NCBI GenBank assembly: GCA_021790955.1
Contig: JAJYFI010000068.1
Location: forward strand, 298-7,759
DNA: 7,462 nucleotides
DNA from: a bacterium
GTDB taxonomy: Bacteria > Elusimicrobiota > Elusimicrobia > UBA1565 > UBA9628
Reading direction: 5' to 3'
Shown: positions 1 through 5,303 of the stretch, in pieces
How the letters are laid out: every line of letters begins with the position of its first letter
How positions within the stretch are numbered: position 1 is the first letter of the stretch
Program-made: the position numbers and the translations under genes
The notes under the pieces: generated by a model
Seen by the model: only the letters and a program-made list of their open reading frames with translations
Told to the model about the DNA's origin: nothing
The model's database searches: none

Positions 1-64
1 AGTTCGCCGCGCGCCAATAAAGGTCGATCTTGCGCAGCTCGGCGGCCGACAGCGCGCTTTTCAT
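1..64 (-). CDS. xfp: Phosphoketolase, N-terminal fragment (runs off left edge)
   Basis: Only the first 21 codons are in the window. They read M-K-S-A-L-S-A-A-E-L-R-K-I-D-L-Y-W-R-A-A-N. The stretch LSxxELRKIDxYWRAAN is the conserved N-terminal segment of xylulose-5-phosphate/fructose-6-phosphate phosphoketolases, thiamine-diphosphate enzymes that cleave these sugar phosphates with inorganic phosphate to give acetyl phosphate plus glyceraldehyde-3-phosphate or erythrose-4-phosphate. The ATG at 64-62 is the only ATG available: the in-frame stop TAG at 91-89 limits extension, and only a CTG lies between. No Shine-Dalgarno precedes it; the 20-bp spacer is pure G/C and can fold. The gene follows the Cys-rich peptide by 20 bp and would feed acetyl phosphate into the same acetyl pool as the ligase and dehydrogenase genes upstream. 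The family call rests on a short but distinctive match; the xylulose versus fructose preference cannot be judged. Confidence 0.82.
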   Translation of the reverse strand, partial: MKSALSAAELRKIDLYWRAAN

Positions 65-65
65 G

Positions 66-78
66 CCGCGCCGCGCGG
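66..78 (-). other. All-G/C hairpin abutting the phosphoketolase start
   Basis: On the transcribed strand this reads CCGCG-CGG-CGCGG, a 5-bp perfect stem with a 3-nt loop that ends one base before the phosphoketolase ATG. It is preceded by GGGGCCCC (84-77). No U-tract follows, so it is not a classical intrinsic terminator. It occupies the place where a ribosome-binding site would be expected and could limit or couple translation of phosphoketolase; that role is inference. Confidence 0.35.
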
Positions 79-84
79 GGCCCC

Positions 85-243
85 TCAGCTAAACCGCCTG
101 CAGACGCAGCCGCAGGAACACTCGTTGCTGTAGTCGCACTCGCAGGACTCGCAGCAGTAGCAGTTCCGGCTCGCGTTCATGGCATGCTCAAGCTGCCACG
201 CCAAATTTCTGCTTAAGGCCGACGTCGCTTTCCTTGGCTTCAT
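85..243 (-). CDS. Small cysteine-rich peptide (52 aa, 9 Cys)
   Basis: This gene is too short for usual ORF cut-offs but well supported. The ATG at 243-241 follows GGGAGG with a 6-7 nt gap, the best Shine-Dalgarno site in this part of the window, and the frame stops with TGA at 87-85. Residues 1-26 are Cys-free and partly basic, with a possible short amphipathic helix (LSRNLAWQLEHAM, 10-22). Residues 28-48 hold nine Cys in the pattern C-x-C-C-x2-C-x-C-x5-C-x-C-x-C-x-C, followed by a short tail RRFS. The dense CxC pairs resemble small metallothioneins or other metal-thiolate peptides; a Cys-free leader followed by a Cys-rich core is also the layout of a ribosomally made, modified peptide precursor. 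I see no modification enzyme in the window. It lies 24 bp after the acyl carrier protein gene and 20 bp before phosphoketolase, so it is probably co-transcribed. I do not recognise a named family. Confidence 0.72.
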   Translation of the reverse strand: MKPRKATSALSRNLAWQLEHAMNASRNCYCCESCECDYSNECSCGCVCRRFS

Positions 244-246
244 GTC

Positions 247-256
247 GTTCCTCCCG
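247..256 (-). promoter_or_regulatory. Strong ribosome-binding site of the Cys-rich peptide
   Basis: The transcribed strand reads GGGAGGAACGAC immediately before the ATG at 243. It is a near-consensus Shine-Dalgarno at ideal spacing in the 24-bp gap after the acyl carrier protein stop. It is the main evidence that the 52-codon frame is translated and that codon 1, not the internal Met22, is the start. Confidence 0.7.
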
Positions 257-267
257 CTGATCCGTGA

Positions 268-570
268 CTAAGCAACAAAACGGCCGAATGGCGCCGGCGT
301 CGAGGAGGGAATTTTCGACGCGGCTTCCAGATAGCGCACGCAGGCGGCAAGCGTCCCTAACTTGCGGTAATCGGATTCCGGGACCGGGACTCCGAGCTCC
401 TGCTCGATCTTGCTCGCGAAACGCAGGAAATCCATGGAGTCGATGTCGAGAGCCTCGCGCAAATTCTCGTCGGGCTTGAGCCGGCTCAAATCCGCGTCCG
501 GGGCGATTTCTCCCAGGATACGGAGCACCGCCTCCTTGAGATCCTTGCCGGACTTCCGGGGTTCGCTCAC
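268..570 (-). CDS. Acyl carrier protein
   Basis: This is a 100-residue carrier protein with the classic four-helix pattern. DIDSMDFL at 42-49 contains Ser45, the expected 4'-phosphopantetheine attachment site (DSM instead of the fatty-acid-type DSL), preceded by the loop DADLSRLKPDENL (25-37) and followed by an acidic helix (FASKIEQELGVPVPE) and a C-terminal helix near 73-84. It is longer than the usual ~78 residues because of a short N-terminal lead and a proline-containing tail (KIPSSTPAPFGRFVA). The start is GTG, sharing the four bases GTGA with the E2 stop (570-567), so translation is probably coupled to E2; the upstream Shine-Dalgarno is weak. The window has no ketosynthase, malonyl transferase or fabG, which argues against a fatty-acid role here. 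Its link to E2 and the acyl ligase suggests it carries an acetyl or other short acyl group, but that is inference. Confidence 0.9.
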   Translation of the reverse strand: MSEPRKSGKDLKEAVLRILGEIAPDADLSRLKPDENLREALDIDSMDFLRFASKIEQELGVPVPESDYRKLGTLAACVRYLEAASKIPSSTPAPFGRFVA

Positions 571-1547
571 AACGCCGCCGGATTCCGAAGGAGCCGCGAG
601 ACGGCCCTTAAAAAAAGTCCGCCGCGATGGGCGTCGCTCACCCGGTGATCCCCTGCCAGCGTGGCCGTGACGAGAGGCCGCGCGACGACATGGCCGTCGA
701 CCACCCAGGGTTTCTCGATGATCCTGCCAAAGCCCACGATGGCGCTCTGCGGCGGGACGATCACGGCAAAGGCCGACTCCGCCCCGCGCTCGCCCAGGCT
801 CGTCACCGTCACGGTCGCATCCGAAAGCTCAGAGGCGCGCAGGGACTCCGACTTCGCCCGTTCGACCAAGCCCTTGAAGTTGAGCATGAGCTCCGAAAGG
901 CTCTGCTTGTCGGCGTTTTTGAGCGCCGGCGCGACGAGCCCGGATGGCCGAAGCGCGATCGCCGCCCCCACATGGATCGAGGGAAAGAGGACGGCCCGCC
1001 CGTCCTTCCAACTGGCGTTGAGCTCCGGATAGTCGCGCAGGGCGAGCGCCACGCCCTTGAGGAGAAGCGCCCCGTAGATCAGCCTCTCGGCGACGGGAAG
1101 CGCCGCGTTATGCTCCGAAAGCCAGTCCATCGCCGCCTTCATGTCGATGGTCTCGGAGACGTAGTAGTGGGGGATCTCCCGTTTGGAATGCTCCATCGAG
1201 GCCGCGATCGCGCGGCGCATCCGGTCGGATTTTTCGCCTTGATCGGCAGCCGGCCGGCGCGCCGAGGGAGGGACCGCGGGCTTGGCGGGAGCGGGCTTCG
1301 CGCCGCCGCCGCCGTCCTCCCGGATGATCGCGAGCGGGGCGCCCACCGGCGTCGCCGTGCCCGGCTCGACCAAAAGCCTGTCGATCGTTCCCGCCGCGAA
1401 GGACTCGACCTGGATCACCCCCTTGTCCGTCTCCACCTCGGCGATGATCTCCCCTTTGCGGACGGCATCCCCCGGCTTTTTGAGCCAACCGAGGAGAACC
1501 CCCTCGGCCATGTCGGCGCCGAGGGAGGGCATTTTAAACTCAGCCAT
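567..1547 (-). CDS. pdhC: Dihydrolipoamide acyltransferase (E2), short form without clear subunit-binding domain
   Basis: This is the core acyltransferase of a 2-oxoacid dehydrogenase complex, moving an acetyl group from lipoamide to CoA. Residues 1-77 form one lipoyl domain with lipoyl Lys42 in VETDKGVIQVES. Residues 78-108 are a Gly/Ala/Pro linker. The catalytic domain starts at about 109 (RMRRAIAASMEHSKREIPHY) and runs to the end, with LNASW, TVTSLGERG near 247-255 and catalytic His301 in DHRVSDAHRGG. At 326 residues it is shorter than typical one-lipoyl E2s (about 400 or more). The usual ~35-residue peripheral subunit-binding domain is not recognisable; PSARRPAADQGEK (94-106) could be a remnant. 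The active-site motif has Ala306 where HxxxDG has Gly. The frame is open upstream to 1814, but MAEFKMPSLG is the normal lipoyl-domain start, so ATG 1547 is chosen. It overlaps the E1 beta stop by 8 bp, has no good Shine-Dalgarno and is probably coupled. The acyl substrate is inferred from its E1 partners. Confidence 0.9.
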   Translation of the reverse strand: MAEFKMPSLGADMAEGVLLGWLKKPGDAVRKGEIIAEVETDKGVIQVESFAAGTIDRLLVEPGTATPVGAPLAIIREDGGGGAKPAPAKPAVPPSARRPAADQGEKSDRMRRAIAASMEHSKREIPHYYVSETIDMKAAMDWLSEHNAALPVAERLIYGALLLKGVALALRDYPELNASWKDGRAVLFPSIHVGAAIALRPSGLVAPALKNADKQSLSELMLNFKGLVERAKSESLRASELSDATVTVTSLGERGAESAFAVIVPPQSAIVGFGRIIEKPWVVDGHVVARPLVTATLAGDHRVSDAHRGGLFLRAVSRLLRNPAAL

Positions 1548-2529
1548 GAGCGAGGGCGGGGCTTCGTCCGATCGTCGCGAGCGCCGCGGCGGCGATGGAA
1601 TCGGGCTGGGGGAGGGCCGCATCCTCCAGATGCTTGGGATAAGGGACCGGCGCCTCCGCGCCGCAGACGCGGGCGACGGGGGCCTCCAATTCGTGAAAGG
1701 CTCTCTCCATGATCCGGGCGGCGATCTCCGCCGAAAGCCCGAAGCTCCTCCATCCCTCGTCGACCACGACCGCGCGGCGCGTCTTGCGCACCGAGGCGAG
1801 TATCGTCGCGTCATCGAGAGGCCGCAAAACCCGAAGGTCCACGACCTCGGCTTCGACGCCGTCCCTCGAAAGCGTTTCCGCGGCGGCGAGCGCCTTCCAC
1901 AGGGAGCCGCCGAAGGCGAGGAGGCTCACGTCGCGTCCCTCGCGCCGGACCGCCGCGCTCCTCAAATCCACGGCCGCGCCGTCCGGCAAGGGCCCGCCCT
2001 CCATCGGATAGAGAAGCGCGTGCTCGAAAATCACCGTCGGGTCCGGCTCCCGCAGCGCCGCCAGCAGCATCCCCCTCGCGTCAGCGACGGTCGCCGGGGA
2101 GGCGACCTTGATCCCCGGGATGTGGGCGTACCAGCCCTCGAAACTGTGAGAATGCTGCGCCGCGACTTGCCGCCCCGCCCCCGTCGCCATGCGGATGACG
2201 AGGGGGACGCCGAATTGGCCCGCGGACATGTGCCGGAGGGCCGCCGCGATGTTGACGATCTGATCGAGCGCGAGCAGGCTGAAATTGACGGTCATCACCT
2301 CGACGATGGGCCTTAAGCCTCCCAAGGCCGCGCCAATCCCCGCTCCGACGAACGTGGATTCGCAAAGCGGGGTGTCCCGGACCCGTTCGGGTCCGAACTC
2401 CTCCAACAGCCCGAGGCTGCAGGCGTAGGAGCCGCCGTAGCGCCCGACGTCCTCTCCCATGAGAAAAACCCGCGGATCCGAGCGCAGCGCCTCGCGCAGC
2501 CCCGCCCTCACGGCCTCCCGGTATTTCAC
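1540..2529 (-). CDS. pdhB: Pyruvate dehydrogenase-type E1 component, beta subunit
   Basis: This is the beta chain of an alpha2beta2 thiamine-diphosphate 2-oxoacid dehydrogenase; with the alpha chain it decarboxylates the oxoacid and loads the acyl group onto E2 lipoamide. The full-length 329-residue protein shows GEDVGRYGG (25-33), DTPLCES (52-58) with the conserved cofactor-activating Glu57, QHSHSFEGWYAHIPGIKVAS (125-144) with the active-site His126, then the C-terminal transketolase-like domain with VVDLRVLRPLD, VVVDEGWRSFGLSAE (255-269) and APVPYPKHLEDAALP (293-307). The start is GTG, with GGGAG six bases upstream and a four-base GTGA overlap with the E1 alpha stop, which favours equal expression of the two chains. 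Acetoin or branched-chain dehydrogenase beta subunits are close relatives. Pyruvate is favoured by the alpha-chain motif and by neighbours acting on acetyl groups. Confidence 0.93.
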   Translation of the reverse strand: MKYREAVRAGLREALRSDPRVFLMGEDVGRYGGSYACSLGLLEEFGPERVRDTPLCESTFVGAGIGAALGGLRPIVEVMTVNFSLLALDQIVNIAAALRHMSAGQFGVPLVIRMATGAGRQVAAQHSHSFEGWYAHIPGIKVASPATVADARGMLLAALREPDPTVIFEHALLYPMEGGPLPDGAAVDLRSAAVRREGRDVSLLAFGGSLWKALAAAETLSRDGVEAEVVDLRVLRPLDDATILASVRKTRRAVVVDEGWRSFGLSAEIAARIMERAFHELEAPVARVCGAEAPVPYPKHLEDAALPQPDSIAAAALATIGRSPALAHG

Positions 2530-3491
2530 GACGGTCTCCCGCCGACGACGTCCTTCAAAAGATCTTCGACGCTCTCGACCGGCTCCCCTGCGGCGAAATT
2601 CGCGGCCTCGTCGACCTCGGCCTCGACCTCTCTCTCCATCGCCGCATAAGCCGCGTCGTCGAGCGTCCCGCCCCGCCTAAGCCTTCCAGCCAAAAGCGCG
2701 ATCGGGTCCCGGACCCTCGCCTTCTCGACCTCCTCGCGGCTTCGGTAAAGTTCCGGGTCGTACATCGAGTGGGCGCGGAAGCGGTACGTGCGGAATTCGA
2801 TGAAGCGCGGCCCCTCCCCCCGGCGGACCGCCTCCGCGGCCCGCCGGGTCGCCTCCGCGACCGCGAAGACGTCCTGCCCGTCGACAGCCTCCGCGGGCAT
2901 GCCGTAGGCCCCGGCCTTGAGCGCGATGTCCGTCCGGGCTTGGCGCCTTGAAAGCGCGGTGCCCATGGCGTAGAAATTATTCTCGCAGAGAAAAAGGAGC
3001 GGGAGATTCCAGAGGGCGGCCAAGTTCATCGTCTCGTGGAACTCGCCTTCATCGGTCGCGCCGTCCCCGAAATAGCAGGCGACCAGGCCGGGCTGGCGGG
3101 TCATCCGTCGGGCAAGCGCCAGCCCCGCCGCGACGGGAAGCCCCTCGGCCACGATCGCGAACCCCCCGTAAAAATGCGTGGCGGCGTCGAAGAGATGCAT
3201 CGAGCCGCCGCGGCCGCGGCTGACGCCGGAGGTCTTGCCCAAGAGCTCCGCCATCACGCGCCGGGGCGCAACGCCGCGCTCGATCGCGTGGGCGTGCTCG
3301 CGGTAGTTGGCGACGACCGCGTCCTCGGGACGCAGCGCCCGGAAAGACCCGACCGCGATCGCCTCCTGGCCGTCGTAGAGATGGAGAAAGCCGCGGATCT
3401 TGCCCGCGCTGTAGAGCTCGGCCGCCTTGCGCTCGAAAATCCGGATGCGCAGCATGCGGCGCAGAAAGTCCGCCGCCGGAGAGGGCGTCAC
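2526..3491 (-). CDS. pdhA: Pyruvate dehydrogenase-type E1 component, alpha subunit
   Basis: This is the thiamine-diphosphate-binding alpha chain. The cofactor motif runs from GDG (142-144) to NN (171-172), as expected for this superfamily. Other family marks are GFLHLYDGQEA (34-44), RGRGGSMH (92-99) and FYGGFAIVAEGLPVAAGLAL (107-126). The loop YRFRAHSMYDPE (236-247) matches the HSMSDP loop of pyruvate dehydrogenases better than the equivalent loops of branched-chain or acetoin enzymes, with Ala for the usual Gly before His241 and Tyr for Ser. Its 321 residues are normal for a bacterial E1 alpha. The start is GTG, with GGAGG seven bases upstream, overlapping the ligase stop as GTGA. Acetoin dehydrogenase alpha is the main alternative. 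Its position directly after the acetyl-CoA synthetase suggests joint control of two routes to acetyl-CoA. Confidence 0.93.
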   Translation of the reverse strand: MTPSPAADFLRRMLRIRIFERKAAELYSAGKIRGFLHLYDGQEAIAVGSFRALRPEDAVVANYREHAHAIERGVAPRRVMAELLGKTSGVSRGRGGSMHLFDAATHFYGGFAIVAEGLPVAAGLALARRMTRQPGLVACYFGDGATDEGEFHETMNLAALWNLPLLFLCENNFYAMGTALSRRQARTDIALKAGAYGMPAEAVDGQDVFAVAEATRRAAEAVRRGEGPRFIEFRTYRFRAHSMYDPELYRSREEVEKARVRDPIALLAGRLRRGGTLDDAAYAAMEREVEAEVDEAANFAAGEPVESVEDLLKDVVGGRPS

Positions 3492-5263
3492 GACGGGACC
3501 TCCAAGGTCGAGAGGTCCCCCTCGGGAAGGCCCAAGGCCTGCGCCTTCAAAAGCCTCCTCATGATCTTGCCGGACCTCGTCCGGGGCAGGGCCGAGCGAA
3601 ACTCGATCTCCTTGGGGGCGACCGCGGCTCCGAGCCTCGATCGCGCCAGCCCCAGGATCCCCCGCTGAAGCTCCGGGGAGCCCGCATAACCCGGCTTGAG
3701 CGTCACGAACGCCTTGACGAGCTCCCCTGCGACGGGGTCCGGCACGCCGATCGCCGCGGCCTCCGCCACCGCCTCGTGCTCAAGAAGGGCGCTTTCCACC
3801 TCGAAGGGCCCGATGAGATGGCCTGAGCTCTTGATGACGTCGTCGGAGCGCCCGATGAACCAGAAATAGCCGTCCTCGTCGCGGCGGGCCAGATCCCCGG
3901 TCAGGTAAAAGCCGCCCGCGAAGCATTGGCGGTAGCGCTCCGGCTCGTTCCAGTACGCCCGGAACATGGAAGGCCAGCCGGGCCGAAGCGCCAGTTCCCC
4001 CTGGACGTCCGGCTCCCGGATTTCCTCGGCGCCGCCGTTCTCCGTGCGCCGGACGATCGCGGCCTCGATCCCGGGAATGGGGCGGCCCATCGATCCCGGC
4101 CGGACGTCCATCGAGGCGAAATTGGAAATCATGATGCCCCCCGTTTCCGTCTGCCACCAGTTGTCGTGGAACGGAAGGCCAAAAGCCTCCCGCCCCCATA
4201 CGACCGCCTCCGGGTTGAGGGCTTCCCCGACGCTCGCCAGCAGGCGCAGCGCCGGGTAGCGCCGGCGCTTCACGGGCGCCGCGCCCCCCTTCATGAGCAT
4301 CCGGATCGCCGTCGGCGCCGTGTACCAGACGGAAACCTTCTCGCGCTCGAGGATGTCGAGCCATTGCTCGGGATCGAATTCCGACTCCACGACGAGATTC
4401 GTGATCCCGTTCGTCAACGGCGCGATGATGCCGTAGGAGGTTCCCGTGACCCAGCCCGGATCGGCCGTGCACCAAAAGACGTCGCCCGGCTTCATGTCGA
4501 GAGCGAAGCGGCCGGTCGCGTGGTGCGCGACCGCCGCGTCGTGAACGTGCACCGCTCCCTTTGGAAATCCCGTCGTACCGCTGGTAAAATGCAGCAGCGC
4601 CCGGTCCTCGGGAGAGGTCGGGCTGATCGAAAATCTTTCGGAGGCCCCTTCCATGGCCCTGTCGTAGTCGACGGTCCCGGCCATCTCCTCCCCCCTCACC
4701 GCGCCGTCTCGAATAATGAGCACCCTTTGAAGCGCGGGCAGGGAGTCGCGCAGCGCGGCGATCTTTCTGTTGTAGAGCGATTCGGTCGTCACGAGGAGCT
4801 TGGCCTCTCCGATCGAAAGCCGGGAGCGGATCGGCTCCGGACCGAACGCGGAGAACAGCGGGCAGAACACGCTTCGATTCTTGAGGCTGCCCAGCGTCGC
4901 GATGTAGAGCTCGGGGATGCGCCCGCAAAGCGCGAACACGGGGTCGCCTTTGCCGATCCCCAGCCCGCCCAGGACGTTGGCGAAGCGGTCGGACAAAATC
5001 TTAAGTTGGGCGTAGGTGTAGTCGCGGACGTCACCGTGCTTTCCAATCCAGCGGATCGCGACCCTCCCGCCGAAACCCGCGTCCACGTGCCTGTCGACCG
5101 CCTCGTAAGCGATATTGAGCCCGCCGCCGCCGGGGAGGCCCGCCAACTCTCGCCGCGCTTCCTCCCACGAAAACCCGGCGCAGGCTTTCGCATAATCCTC
5201 CAAGTTGGGCAGCGGGCCGCGGCGCGGCATCGTTTTGATGATGGGGGCCCAGCGGGATTTCAT
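3488..5263 (-). CDS. acsA: Acetyl-CoA synthetase-type acyl-CoA ligase (AMP-forming)
   Basis: This ANL-superfamily enzyme activates a short carboxylic acid, most likely acetate, with ATP to an acyl adenylate and then acyl-CoA. The order of motifs is complete: phosphate-binding loop HFTSGTTGFPKG (225-236), NWWQTETGG (368-376), YLTGDLARRDEDGYFWFIGR (453-472), hinge region DDVIKSSGH (474-482) and RTRSGKIMRR (561-570), in which Lys566 is the catalytic lysine and the usual acetylation-control site. The tryptophans of WWQTE are typical of acetyl/propionyl-CoA synthetases, where Trp closes the acyl pocket. At 591 residues it is closer to the short Bacillus AcsA form (about 570) than to enteric Acs (about 650). 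The ATG at 5263 has only AGGA touching the start codon; Met12 (5230) is a possible alternative with no better ribosome site. It overlaps E1 alpha as GTGA. With a carrier protein in the operon, transfer to phosphopantetheine on that protein is conceivable but unproven. Confidence 0.92.
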   Translation of the reverse strand: MKSRWAPIIKTMPRRGPLPNLEDYAKACAGFSWEEARRELAGLPGGGGLNIAYEAVDRHVDAGFGGRVAIRWIGKHGDVRDYTYAQLKILSDRFANVLGGLGIGKGDPVFALCGRIPELYIATLGSLKNRSVFCPLFSAFGPEPIRSRLSIGEAKLLVTTESLYNRKIAALRDSLPALQRVLIIRDGAVRGEEMAGTVDYDRAMEGASERFSISPTSPEDRALLHFTSGTTGFPKGAVHVHDAAVAHHATGRFALDMKPGDVFWCTADPGWVTGTSYGIIAPLTNGITNLVVESEFDPEQWLDILEREKVSVWYTAPTAIRMLMKGGAAPVKRRRYPALRLLASVGEALNPEAVVWGREAFGLPFHDNWWQTETGGIMISNFASMDVRPGSMGRPIPGIEAAIVRRTENGGAEEIREPDVQGELALRPGWPSMFRAYWNEPERYRQCFAGGFYLTGDLARRDEDGYFWFIGRSDDVIKSSGHLIGPFEVESALLEHEAVAEAAAIGVPDPVAGELVKAFVTLKPGYAGSPELQRGILGLARSRLGAAVAPKEIEFRSALPRTRSGKIMRRLLKAQALGLPEGDLSTLEVPS

Positions 5264-5285
5264 TCCTATCGTTTTGACCGCAACG

Positions 5286-5303
5286 AAGCGGCCCGGGCCG
5301 CTT
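5286..5303. repeat. 18-bp perfect palindrome between hydrolase and ligase genes
   Basis: The bases AAGCGGCCCGGGCCGCTT equal their own reverse complement. The palindrome covers two bases of the hydrolase stop codon TAA and sits 23 bp before the ligase ATG, in one of the two largest spacers of the window (38 bp). In RNA it could form a 7-bp stem with a CCGG loop, but no run of U follows, so a classical terminator is unlikely. A dimeric operator or an mRNA processing or attenuation hairpin is possible. Confidence 0.5.

Noticed and set aside
1548..1814. An 89-codon N-terminal extension of E2
   Set aside because: It lies inside the E1 beta gene and is Arg/Ser/Pro-rich frame-shifted sequence; the lipoyl domain starts exactly at the ATG at 1547.
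627..2316. Long plus-strand frames (627-1712 and 1282-2316) opposite E2 and E1 beta
   Set aside because: Low-complexity composition rich in Arg, no motifs, and the minus strand carries complete, conserved genes with intact catalytic residues.
5286..5303. The palindrome as an intrinsic terminator of the hydrolase gene
   Set aside because: No T-tract follows on the transcribed strand; the next bases are CGTTGCGG.
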